Of a stretch of 64,000 nucleotides of DNA, positions 32,375 to 40,392 are shown piece after piece. The translations under genes were made by a program, and so were the position numbers. The notes below the pieces were generated by a model. It worked only from the letters and a program-made list of their open reading frames with translations, was not told where the DNA came from and ran no database searches. The stretch lies in assembly GCF_002813775.1 (NCBI RefSeq), contig NZ_CP020370.1, forward strand, positions 4,551,501 to 4,615,500, given 5' to 3'. The DNA comes from Candidatus Thiodictyon syntrophicum. GTDB taxonomy: Bacteria; Pseudomonadota; Gammaproteobacteria; Chromatiales; Chromatiaceae. Positions within the stretch are counted from its first letter, which is position 1. Every line of letters begins with the position of its first letter.

Positions 32375-32785
32375 TAAAGTCAACAGCCTCCAGCGTCGCG
32401 GCTTTTTGTGCGGTTCCACCACAGCCGCTGGGGGGAGGAGTCCGTCGCGGAGGCGGGCACCCCCGCAAGGGCTCGCCAGGCGCGCGCCCTCCCGACGCGT
32501 CGAATCCTGAGCGGTAGTCTAGGTCGTGCGCTGGCGCCGAGTCGTTGCGAATTGCGGGTCGGTACCCAGGGATCGGGCGAATCTTTCTGCATTCGGTAGC
32601 AGGGATGCTTGGTTGGCTTCGCGCGCCGTGAGAGAGTCGAGCCGTGATGTTTGTCAATGCCCCTCACCCATCGATTTCATATCCTTCAGGCCGACCCATT
32701 CAAGGGCCACCACCTCCGTCGCAATGCACGAAATGGGCGGACGGACGGATCAAGGTAGCCCATGCCAGCACCAGGAGACCCGAAG

Positions 32786-33439
32786 ATGACCACCGAGACC
32801 AACCTAGCCCCTGTGATGCCGCGCCTCAACGAACCTGCTCCGGCCTTTGACGCCCCCACGACCCATGGCCGCAAGACCCTGGAAGACTATCTGGGAAAGT
32901 GGTTGGTGCTGTTCTCCCATCCGGCGGATTTCACCCCAGTCTGCACTACAGAGTTCATGGGCTTTGCCCGTCGGCACGCCGACTTTCAGGCGATCAACTG
33001 CGACCTGCTGGGTTTGTCGATCGACAGTCACTACAGTCACATCGCCTGGGTGCGCAACATTAAAGAAAAGTTCGACGTGGAGATCGGCTTCCCGATCATC
33101 GCCGATCTCTCCATGCAGGTCGCCAAGTCCTACGGGATGATCCAGCCCGGCGCCAGCGATACCTCCGCGGTACGCGCGACCTTCGTGATCGACCCTAATG
33201 GGATCTTGCGGGCGATGCTCTATTATCCGATGAGCAACGGCCGGTCGATCGATGAAATCCTGCGTCTGGTCAGGGCCATGCAGACCTCGGATACCAACAA
33301 GGTGGCCACCCCGGAGAATTGGCAGCCGGGCGACAAGGTGATAGTCCCGCCGCCCGGCAGCGTCGCGGACGCCAATGCGCGGGTCGCCGCCGGCGACTAC
33401 GAGTGCGTGGACTGGTATTTCTGCAAGAAGTCGCTCTAA
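32786..33439 (+). CDS. Peroxiredoxin (AhpC/TSA, Prx6-like)
   Basis: It has 217 residues from ATG 32786. The peroxidatic Cys is in FSHPADFTPVCTTE; the length and the C-terminal region (NWQPGDKVIVPPPGSV) match the 1-Cys/Prx6 group of archaeal-type thioredoxin peroxidases. A further Cys near the C-terminus (DWYFCKKSL) may serve as resolving residue. Cytoplasmic peroxide detoxification. Single gene, followed by a terminator-like hairpin. Confidence 0.92.
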   Translation: MTTETNLAPVMPRLNEPAPAFDAPTTHGRKTLEDYLGKWLVLFSHPADFTPVCTTEFMGFARRHADFQAINCDLLGLSIDSHYSHIAWVRNIKEKFDVEIGFPIIADLSMQVAKSYGMIQPGASDTSAVRATFVIDPNGILRAMLYYPMSNGRSIDEILRLVRAMQTSDTNKVATPENWQPGDKVIVPPPGSVADANARVAAGDYECVDWYFCKKSL

Positions 33440-33462
33440 CCCCTTGATCTCTGGCCCGCTTG

Positions 33463-33489
33463 AAGCCCCGGCCCGTTTGGTCGGGGCTT
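33463..33489 (+). terminator. Hairpin after the peroxiredoxin gene
   Basis: AAGCCCCG - 11 nt - CGGGGCTT, 24 nt after the stop. No strong T-run follows, so termination efficiency is uncertain. Confidence 0.5.
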
Positions 33490-33531
33490 GCCCGTTGAAC
33501 GCTCGTCGGCGTCAGTGTCAGCCGGCGGTTC

Positions 33532-34422
33532 TCAGGAAAGACTGGTGGAGACGGCGAATGGACGCTCCCTGGCCGGGCAGTGTTCACCGAGGAACCCCAG
33601 CAGGTCACCCACATGTCGCTCGATCTGCTCTACCGAGTGATGCCCGGCGTCGGTGATTTCCAGCAGCCGGGCGTCGGGGGCACCACAATTGGCCAGGATC
33701 AGGTACGCATCCGCGACAGTCACCGTCTGGTCGGCCGTGCCATGCACCAGCAGCAGCGGGCAGGTGACTGAGCGTACCGTGTTCATCGGTGCAATCGCCG
33801 CGAAGCGGTATCCGATGATCCACTCGACATAGCGGCTGACCAGGCGGATGAACAGGCGCGGGACGTGCAGCGGGCGCAGATAGCCCGCGGTCACCCGGGC
33901 CGGGTCCGCGAACGCGGCGATACTGATGACCGCCGCAATATCCGCATTGCGTGAGGCCTCCAACAGGGCGGCACCCGCACCGACCGAATGCCCAAGGACC
34001 GCGACGCGAGCGGCCAGGTGCGGGTGCTGCTGTTTAAGCCACGCGATGGCCATACCGAGGTCCTCGGCGAAGCGGGGCAGCGATGAAAAGCTGTCCCCAT
34101 CGCTGCGGCCATGACTGCGGGCATCACAGAGCAACAGGTTGAAGCCGGCGCGTCGCAGCGGGGCGGCGAGCGGCAGCATCATCTCGGCGTTGCTGCCCCA
34201 ACCGTGCAACACCACAATCGTGCAGGTGGCCTGCGGTGCCGACAGCAGCCAGCCGAACAGGTGACGGCCGCGTACCGTCGGGATGCGCAGTTCCTCGAAG
34301 GCAAGGCCATAGTCCGCCGGTGATCCGGTTTCCCGGATGCGGGGCGCACGAAACCCAAAGTGTACGCCCGCTGGAATCGCGGCAACGATCATGACGATAA
34401 GAATACTGAAGATTGTTAGCAT
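33532..34422 (-). CDS. Membrane-anchored alpha/beta hydrolase
   Basis: It has 296 residues. An N-terminal helix (MLTIFSILIVMIVAAIPAG) anchors it or serves as a signal. The fold is shown by VVLHGWGSNAEMM (oxyanion region), nucleophile elbow GHSVGAG, LVHGTADQTV with the acid and DAGHHSVEQ with the His. Similar proteins are annotated as serine aminopeptidase/acylglycerol-lipase-like; substrate unknown. Divergent from cytochrome c' with an 85-bp AT-rich promoter region between. Confidence 0.85.
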   Translation of the reverse strand: MLTIFSILIVMIVAAIPAGVHFGFRAPRIRETGSPADYGLAFEELRIPTVRGRHLFGWLLSAPQATCTIVVLHGWGSNAEMMLPLAAPLRRAGFNLLLCDARSHGRSDGDSFSSLPRFAEDLGMAIAWLKQQHPHLAARVAVLGHSVGAGAALLEASRNADIAAVISIAAFADPARVTAGYLRPLHVPRLFIRLVSRYVEWIIGYRFAAIAPMNTVRSVTCPLLLVHGTADQTVTVADAYLILANCGAPDARLLEITDAGHHSVEQIERHVGDLLGFLGEHCPARERPFAVSTSLS

Positions 34423-34507
34423 ATATTAAAACGGCTAGCTATAGAAACCAGAATCGGCTATCCTGTCAAGCCGAATCGCCCCACTTCACTGAGTATGGAG
34501 ATTGTGT

Positions 34508-34975
34508 ATGAAATCCATTAACGCTCGTTGCGCCCTTGGAATCTTCGCCCTTGCCCTGTCCGGCGCGGCGGTCGCCGCTGAGATCAAACCCGCGGACCAG
34601 ATCCAGATCCGTCAGGCCGGTTACAGCTTCATGAGCTGGAATATGGGCAAGATCAAGGCCAACCTGGACGGGACCTTCGATGCCAAACAGGTCACCGCGG
34701 CCGCCAACACGATTGCCGCCATTGCGAACTCCGGCATGGGCGCGCTCTTTGGTCCGGGGACTGACAAGGATATCGGCGACGTGCATACCAATGTCAAGCC
34801 TGAGTTTTTCCAGAACATGCCGGAGGTCGGCAAGCTGGCCGGCAACTTCGTCGCCGCGGCCGACAATCTCGCCAAGGTCGCTGCGACCGGCGACGCGGCC
34901 GCGGTAGGAACCGCCTTTGGTGATGTAGGTAAGAGTTGCAAGGCGTGCCACGATAAGTTCCGCGCCAAGAATTGA
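34508..34975 (+). CDS. Cytochrome c' (class II)
   Basis: It has 155 residues from ATG 34508. The signal peptide ends AAVAA-EIKP. The mature part is the four-helix bundle with the haem motif CKACHDKF at the very C-terminus, as in class II cytochromes c. Periplasmic NO-binding haem protein typical of purple bacteria. The gene for a cytochrome b561, a common partner, faces it downstream. A hairpin terminator follows. Confidence 0.93.
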   Translation: MKSINARCALGIFALALSGAAVAAEIKPADQIQIRQAGYSFMSWNMGKIKANLDGTFDAKQVTAAANTIAAIANSGMGALFGPGTDKDIGDVHTNVKPEFFQNMPEVGKLAGNFVAAADNLAKVAATGDAAAVGTAFGDVGKSCKACHDKFRAKN

Positions 34976-34999
34976 CGTTAATCCTTAGAGTGGCCCGGC

Positions 35000-35021
35000 G
35001 CGCCGCCCATCCGGGCGGCGC
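35000..35021. terminator. Perfect hairpin between convergent cytochrome genes
   Basis: GCGCCGCCC-ATCC-GGGCGGCGC, 25 nt after the cytochrome c' stop and 39 nt from the cytochrome b561 stop; it can serve both directions. No long T-run. Confidence 0.55.
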
Positions 35022-35025
35022 TTCC

Positions 35026-35055
35026 ATACGACAACGATCGCGTTTGACTCGTTAC
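35026..35055. repeat. Probable remnant of the GTTGTC-arm repeat
   Basis: ACGACAACGATCGCGTTTGACTCG resembles the right end and flank of copy c (ACGACAACGATCGCGTC...GCTCG). Only one arm unit remains. Confidence 0.5.
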
Positions 35056-35059
35056 TGTA

Positions 35060-35746
35060 TCACCAGGTGGGCACCGGCACTGGCACCGGGGACGGCAAGA
35101 GTCCACCACCGGCAATCCACATCGCCAGAAGCGCCGCCGCCAGCGCCGTGACCAGTGCCACCCACCCGCCCCCCGTGGCACCGCGCGCGCCCGGCGCAGT
35201 GACCTGCTTCATCCCGTTCAGCATGGGTGTGATCAGATCATCTTTGTGGACATACGTATGAAACAGCACTGCCGCGACATGCAGTGTGATCAGGGTCCCG
35301 ATGAGCCAGATCGCCTGGCGGTGCAGGCCGGTCAACCAGTCGCTCGTGCGCCTGGTGACCAGGTCCTGAAGCGGACCGTTGAACGCGATATCATCGTTGG
35401 CAAACAGACCGCTCAAGGTCTGGAGCAACAAGACGCCGAGCAGCACCAGGACCGACAGTGCGCCGAGCGGATTGTGACCAAGCCCCTGCCAACCCCCGCG
35501 CAGATAGGTCAGCAGCGTCGTGGGGCCGGGCACGAACTGAATGAAGCGCGCATAGGTCGAGCCGACCACTCCCCAGACCAGCCGGAACGTCAGCAGGCCG
35601 AGGATCAGGAGCCCCAGGCGACCGTGCCAAACCATCGCGTTCCCGCCCGTCAGTCCAGTCAGAAAGGCGCCGCCGACCAGGACCGCCAGCAGCCAGTGAA
35701 ACAGGCGGGTCGGCAAGTCCCACAACCGAATAGAGTGTTGCTGCAT
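35060..35746 (-). CDS. Cytochrome b561
   Basis: It has 228 residues from ATG 35746. It has four helices and haem-ligand histidines in RLFHWLLAVLVGGAF, MVWHGRLGLLIL, GLHRQAIWLIG and LHVAAVLFHTYVHKDDL. A fifth C-terminal helix ends in a Pro/Val repeat (PSPVPVPVP). Diheme membrane electron carrier, often encoded with cytochrome c'. Confidence 0.9.
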   Translation of the reverse strand: MQQHSIRLWDLPTRLFHWLLAVLVGGAFLTGLTGGNAMVWHGRLGLLILGLLTFRLVWGVVGSTYARFIQFVPGPTTLLTYLRGGWQGLGHNPLGALSVLVLLGVLLLQTLSGLFANDDIAFNGPLQDLVTRRTSDWLTGLHRQAIWLIGTLITLHVAAVLFHTYVHKDDLITPMLNGMKQVTAPGARGATGGGWVALVTALAAALLAMWIAGGGLLPSPVPVPVPTW

Positions 35747-35771
35747 CGTGTTGTCCCGGAAAGAGCGCTCA

Positions 35772-35912
35772 TCCACAGATGAACACAGATGGACACAGAT
35801 TATTCATTGGCTTACGCTTGGTCGGGGGCTCACTTTGCGGGTGATTGCGACAGTAGCGATAAGCGCATGACAATTTGAGGAAAATCTGTGTTCATCTGTG
35901 GATTTCTTGGTT
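35772..35912. repeat. Inverted repeat ATCCACAGATGAACACAGAT
   Basis: The left arm (about 35772-35800) and right arm (AATCTGTGTTCATCTGTGGAT, about 35883-35905) are complementary over about 20 bases, a type common in environmental bacterial genomes. The loop of about 85 bases has no gene. Confidence 0.7.
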
Positions 35913-35924
35913 ATTCGTCAAAGC

Positions 35925-36170
35925 CTATGACTTGTCACGAAGGGACCCGGCGAGGGCGCAAAGCGACCTGCCGGCTCGTGGTGCCGCGGGCAGATCACCC
36001 GGCGCGCAAATGCCCCGCGCCAAACCGCGAGCGCGGTCCGCACGAGTCAGGAACGCGATGATCCCGGTCAGCATGGTCAGCAGGCCGAATCCCAGATAGC
36101 CGATGGTCAGGCCCGTCATCCCCGTCACCATGACGAAAAAGGAGATGGGGAAGTTCTTGAGCCGCGAACT
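35925..36170 (-). pseudogene. Remnant of a SLAC1/TehA-family transporter gene
   Basis: The frame reads RLKNFPISFFVMVTGMTGLT, the family N-terminus (LKxFPISFFxxVMG), then jumps into LGFGLLTMLTGIIAFLTRA and an unrelated Arg/Ala tail before the stop. A full SLAC1 protein needs ten helices in over 300 residues, so most of the gene is gone. The first methionine (36131) is internal to the conserved block; no good start is present upstream. Confidence 0.55.
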
Positions 36171-36212
36171 GCTAACGATGGGTCGGTCGTAGGGGCCTCC
36201 CGGGTGCGCCGC

Positions 36213-36353
36213 TCACGGCATCGTGCCGTGTGCGGCGAGCAGTAAAATGCTCAACCCGACGGCGGCGGCGAGCACCGGCAACCAAGGCCAAAGGTGTCTG
36301 CGATGGCGGGGGGTGGGGTGGGGCTGGTGTAGGGCCACGGGGGGGCAGTGCAT
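36213..36353 (-). CDS. Small single-helix membrane protein (46 residues)
   Basis: MHCPPVALHQPHPTPRHRRH precedes one helix (LWPWLPVLAAAVGLSILLL). GGAG is placed 7-10 nt before the ATG. I do not recognise it. It lies just before the SLAC1 remnant. Confidence 0.4.
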   Translation of the reverse strand: MHCPPVALHQPHPTPRHRRHLWPWLPVLAAAVGLSILLLAAHGTMP

Positions 36354-36640
36354 AAATGATCTCCGGTGGGGACAGACCGCCGCGGCCGTGCCGGACGCCG
36401 ATCTGGGGCCGCGGGGGGGAGCGGCGTTGGATTGCCGAGAGTCTACGGTGTCGCCGCGAGCGGGGCATTGACAAAAGTCGCAGTCGAGTTCTCGGATATT
36501 TTCCAGGGCCGATGTGCGGCACGGACGCCGCCTCAAGCCACCCCGACGACGGGGCGCCTGCATTCTATAAGTCAATCACTTGCGCGTGGTATCAGGGATA
36601 TAGCGCCGCACTGCCATTAAGTTGAGCCGCAACGGCGACT

Positions 36641-36734
36641 GGGAGCGCCGCACCCCAGTGCGGCGCGGCCTCTGCTCAACCCACGTCGGCGGGATTACCT
36701 GCGAGATCGCGCCGCACTGGGGTGCGGCGCTCCC
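36641..36734. repeat. Inverted repeat, GGGAGCGCCGCACCCCAG family
   Basis: Same arms as 8139-8232; loops differ. TTAAGTTGAG flanks it at 36617 and GTTGAGGCTTAACTTAA at about 36752. It occupies most of the 36354-36895 gene-free stretch. Confidence 0.85.
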
Positions 36735-36895
36735 AGGCCGGGCCGGACTGGAGTTGAGGCTTAACTTAACGGCAGCGATGCAGCGCCAGGGTACCCGCGA
36801 CGCCCGGCCCGCTCTGTGCGTTAGCGTACCGACAAGGGGCCGAGCGGCGGCTAAACTAGGCGGTATCGGGCCTCGTGCCCCCACCGGTGGCTGCC

Positions 36896-37624
36896 ATGAC
36901 CGACACCCCCTGCCCGCAACAGAACCACCTGCTCGCGGCCCTGCCGGCCGAGGCGCGGGAGCGCATCGCCCCCTATCTGGAACTGGCGCAACTGCCGCTG
37001 GGCAAGGTGTTGTATGAATCGGGCGACACCTTGCGCCACGTCTATTTTCCCACCGACGCGATCGTCTCCCTGCTCTATGTGATGGCCAACGGGGCCTCGG
37101 CCGAGATCGCGGTCGTGGGTAACGAGGGGCTCGTCGGCGTGGCCATGTTCATGGGGGGTGAGAGCACCACCAGCCGCGCCATCGTGCAGAGCGCCGGCAC
37201 CGCCTACCGCCTGCTGGGCAAGCGTTTCAAGGACGAGGTCAACCGCCACAGTGAACTGCTGCACCTGATGCTGCACTACACCCAGGCACTGATCACCCAG
37301 ATGGCCCAGACCGCCGTCTGCAATCGCCACCACTCGATCGATCAGCAGTTGTGCCGCTGGCTCCTGCTGTCGCTGGACCGCCTGTCGGGGAATCACCTGG
37401 ACATGACCCAGGAATTGATCGCCAATATGCTCGGGGTGCGCCGCGAGGGGGTCACCGACGCCGCCGGACGGTTGCAGCAGCTCGGCGTCATCGCCTACAG
37501 CCGTGGGCATATCAGGGTCTTGGACCGACCCCAGTTGGAGCAACTCAGTTGCGAGTGCTACGCCGTCGTCAAGAAGGAGACGGATCGCCTGCTGCCCTAT
37601 TTGCCGCCGCGGCGACCCTGCTGA
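36896..37624 (+). CDS. Crp/Fnr-family regulator (tandem paralogue 1)
   Basis: It has 242 residues from ATG 36896 (an in-frame GTG lies 21 nt upstream). The sensor barrel has HVYFPTDAIVSLLYVM and AVVGNEGLVGVAMFMGG, the subgroup often found in phototrophs and without the cAMP-binding Arg-Ser signature. The C-terminal helix-turn-helix is MTQELIANMLGVRREGVTD. Its ligand is unknown. It is followed by repeat copy d and a paralogue. Confidence 0.87.
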   Translation: MTDTPCPQQNHLLAALPAEARERIAPYLELAQLPLGKVLYESGDTLRHVYFPTDAIVSLLYVMANGASAEIAVVGNEGLVGVAMFMGGESTTSRAIVQSAGTAYRLLGKRFKDEVNRHSELLHLMLHYTQALITQMAQTAVCNRHHSIDQQLCRWLLLSLDRLSGNHLDMTQELIANMLGVRREGVTDAAGRLQQLGVIAYSRGHIRVLDRPQLEQLSCECYAVVKKETDRLLPYLPPRRPC

Positions 37625-37693
37625 GGGCCGCGGGGTCGCCTCAGGAACGGTTCGCTGACAGGTTAAACGAGTCCATTCGGGAATTCTTGTCGC

Positions 37694-37808
<115 letters not shown>

Positions 37809-37954
37809 GTACTGTATGTAACCTGGTCTCGACTCGCTACTAAGTGTCCCACCGAACAGACCACCGCACCGCGGCCTGTTATGCTCGTCGTCACAGGAAC
37901 CGTCGGCACCGCACTTGTGCCACCCCCGGTTTCGCCGTGCCGCAGGACGATCCA

Positions 37955-38665
37955 GTGTCAGTCACAACGCCGGCCCATGTGGTCAACCACCTCATCGAGG
38001 CCCTCCCGCACGCGGCCCGCAGGCGAATACTGGAGCGTTGCGAGCCGGTGGAGTTGACGGCCGGCGTCATCCTGTGCGAGGTCGACGAGCCCTACGAACA
38101 CGCCTATTTCCCGCTCATCGGCTTCATCTCACTGGGGGGGGCGACACTGCACAGCCGCCAACCTATCGAGATGGGATTGATCGGTAACGAGGGGATGCTC
38201 GGTGTGACCCTGGCCTTGGGCGTGGCCGCCGCCCCCATGCGCGCCGTGGTGCAAGGCGCCGGCACCGCGTTGCGCCTCACTGCCGCGCAAATCCGATGTG
38301 AACTGAACGACAGCCCCTCCCTGCTGCACATGCTCCACCGCTACCTGTATGTACTGATCACCCAGTGGCCTCATACCGCGGCCTGCGCCCAGTCCCACGA
38401 GATCGAATTGCGGCTGGCGCGCTGGCTGCTGATGACGCATGACCGCGCCCACGCCAACCGTTTCCATCTCACCCACGAGTTTCTCGCCAACATGCTCGGA
38501 GTACGCCGCAGCGGCATCACCATCGCCGCCGGCGCACTGCAACAACGTGGGCTCATCCGCTATGTCCGCGGGGACATCAGCATCCTCGACCGTCCGGGGC
38601 TCGAGGCCGCGTCCTGTCCCTGTTACGAGGTACTGCTCGGCGACTACCGCCGACTGCTCCCCTAA
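37955..38665 (+). CDS. Crp/Fnr-family regulator (tandem paralogue 2)
   Basis: It has 236 residues if started at GTG 37955; GTG 37937 and 37844 are in frame. The blocks HAYFPLIGFISLGG, GLIGNEGMLGVTLALG and LTHEFLANMLGVRRSGITIA parallel those of paralogue 1, as does the end (SILDRPGLEAASCPCYEVL). Effector unknown. It is followed by repeat copy e. Confidence 0.83.
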   Translation: MSVTTPAHVVNHLIEALPHAARRRILERCEPVELTAGVILCEVDEPYEHAYFPLIGFISLGGATLHSRQPIEMGLIGNEGMLGVTLALGVAAAPMRAVVQGAGTALRLTAAQIRCELNDSPSLLHMLHRYLYVLITQWPHTAACAQSHEIELRLARWLLMTHDRAHANRFHLTHEFLANMLGVRRSGITIAAGALQQRGLIRYVRGDISILDRPGLEAASCPCYEVLLGDYRRLLP

Positions 38666-38727
38666 GGGACGGTTCATCAATGAGTTAAACACGTCCATCA
38701 GGCGAGTCCACTTGGGAGTGCTTTCAG

Positions 38728-38826
38728 CGTCGTTGTCGTTGTCGTTGTCGAGATTATCGTAGCGCCCTGGACTCTCTTTGCACCCCAAGTCGCATCGCGT
38801 CTCCGATTACGACAACGACAACGACC
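38728..38826 (-). repeat. GTTGTC-arm repeat, copy e (reverse)
   Basis: GTCGTTGTCGTTGTCGTTGTC, a core with GATTATCGTAGCGCCCTGGA and GCACCCCAAGTCGCATCGCG, and the right arm GATTACGACAACGACAACG. Upstream GAGTTAAACACGTCCAT (38683-38699) matches copies a and d. Confidence 0.85.
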
Positions 38827-38898
38827 GGGCAGGTTTTCCCGCAGGACGGGCAGACGAGCGCAATGCCCATCGCTATCATACGCCTAAGCCGTTGATTG

Positions 38899-38930
38899 CT
38901 GGGTTTCGCTGCGCTCTACCCAGCCTACGG
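38899..38930. repeat. CTGGGTTTCGCTGCGCTCTACCCAG REP
   Basis: The same sequence type forms both arms of the palindrome at 62013-62102. No gene is seen in 38827-39207. Confidence 0.7.
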
Positions 38931-39207
38931 ATCACGCGACCTGCGGTCACGCCCCGAGGACGCCCAAGCGCTGCCGGGGCCGCACTATGTACGCCGACGC
39001 ACCGACCAAGCCCGGGATTCGGCCTAGACTCCGAGCTAAGGCCCCTTCCAGCAGCCGTTGCGCCCTTCAGAGGGCAATAGCCCGGACTGGATCCACGGCA
39101 GGGAGCTGCCGCCCCCTGGACGACCCGCCCCCGCCAACCCCGCGGTCCTTCGCGCCCGCACCCTTGCGCTCAACCAACCCCGCTCAACCAACGCAATGGA
39201 GATTCAC

Positions 39208-40281
39208 ATGTTCGACGGATTAACATCACACACCCCCCGGCTGAGCCATACGGTCACCAAGGTCGCCCGGCTCTATAACCCCCGCACCTGGAAGGAGAAG
39301 GGGCTGTGGTGGACCAGCGGCCTGTTCCTGATGACCTACCTGGTGATCGTCACGGTCCTGGGCATCCTGTGGTCGGGCTCGCCGGGACCCTTCGATGTCA
39401 GGCAACACGCCCTCGGCCTCGTCGGCAACGACCCGGCGAAGTTGGTCCCCGGGGCCGTAACCGCGGCCACCGCCATCGGCATCGCCGAGACGCTGCTGAA
39501 CAAACCCGGCGGCTATCTGACCAATGACATAACCCCGCCCGGGGTCTATCTGGACAATATCCCCAACTGGGAATTCGGCGCCTTGACCGAGCTGCGCGAC
39601 CTCAGCAGTGCGCTGCGCAACGACTTCAGTCGCGCCCAGACCCAATCGGTGGAAGACGTCGACCTGCTCATCGCCGAACCGCAATTCAATTATGATGCGG
39701 ACTCCTGGATCTTCCCGTCCACCGAGTCCGAGTATCGCGGGGGTGTCGCCGGGCTGAGACGCTATCTGCTGCGTCTGGGCGATGCCCAACAGGACAATGG
39801 TCAATTCTTCGCCCGCGCCGACAACCTGACGGCCTACCTGCAAGTGGTCGGCAAACGCCTGGGCAGTCTGGGACAACGGCTGTCCTATGCCGTGGGCCAG
39901 GCCCATCTGGATACCGCGCTGGCCGGCGACCCCAATGCCCGCCAGTCCACACCGGTCCCCTCCCAAGCGGTGACCAAAACGCCCTGGCTCAAGATCGATG
40001 ACTATTTCTTCGAGGCGCGCGGCTATACCTGGGCGCTGCTGCAGAGCCTCAAGGCGATGGAGATCGACTTCGCGCCGGTGCTCCAGGACAAGAACGCCGT
40101 GGTCTCGCTCAAGCAGATCATCCGCGAGTTGGAGAACACCCAGAACGTGATCTGGAGCCCGGCGATTCTCAATGGGACCGGCTTCGGTCCGATGGCCAAT
40201 CACTCATTGGTGATGGCGTCTTATATCTCGCGCGCCAACGCGGCGATCATCGACCTGCGCAACCTGCTGGTTCAGGGTTAG
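39208..40281 (+). CDS. DUF2333 protein (1 of 2)
   Basis: It has 357 residues from ATG 39208 with GGAG 6-9 nt upstream. One N-terminal helix (GLFLMTYLVIVTVLGILW) anchors a large, probably periplasmic, domain with YLDNIPNWEFGALTELRDL and KIDDYFFEARGYTWALLQSL. DUF2333 has no established function. It is very similar to the protein at 58644-59714. The glucan synthase follows after 111 nt of repeat DNA. Confidence 0.9.
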   Translation: MFDGLTSHTPRLSHTVTKVARLYNPRTWKEKGLWWTSGLFLMTYLVIVTVLGILWSGSPGPFDVRQHALGLVGNDPAKLVPGAVTAATAIGIAETLLNKPGGYLTNDITPPGVYLDNIPNWEFGALTELRDLSSALRNDFSRAQTQSVEDVDLLIAEPQFNYDADSWIFPSTESEYRGGVAGLRRYLLRLGDAQQDNGQFFARADNLTAYLQVVGKRLGSLGQRLSYAVGQAHLDTALAGDPNARQSTPVPSQAVTKTPWLKIDDYFFEARGYTWALLQSLKAMEIDFAPVLQDKNAVVSLKQIIRELENTQNVIWSPAILNGTGFGPMANHSLVMASYISRANAAIIDLRNLLVQG

Positions 40282-40289
40282 AATATGGC

Positions 40290-40378
40290 ACGGTCTCGAG
40301 TTTTCGGTTTTTCGGTTTTCGTGGCCCCGAGCAAAGTCGGCATGACGAAAAACGAGAAACAGGAAACGAGAAACCATT
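40290..40378. repeat. Inverted repeat of GTTTTCGGTTTTTCG / CGAAAAACGAGAAAC type
   Basis: TCTCGAGTTTTCGG, TTTTCGGTTTTCGT and, after a 30-bp loop, ACGAAAAACGAGAAACAGG and AAACGAGAAACC. It may form a hairpin between DUF2333 and the glucan synthase gene. Confidence 0.6.
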
Positions 40379-40392
40379 GACGATGGGTATAC

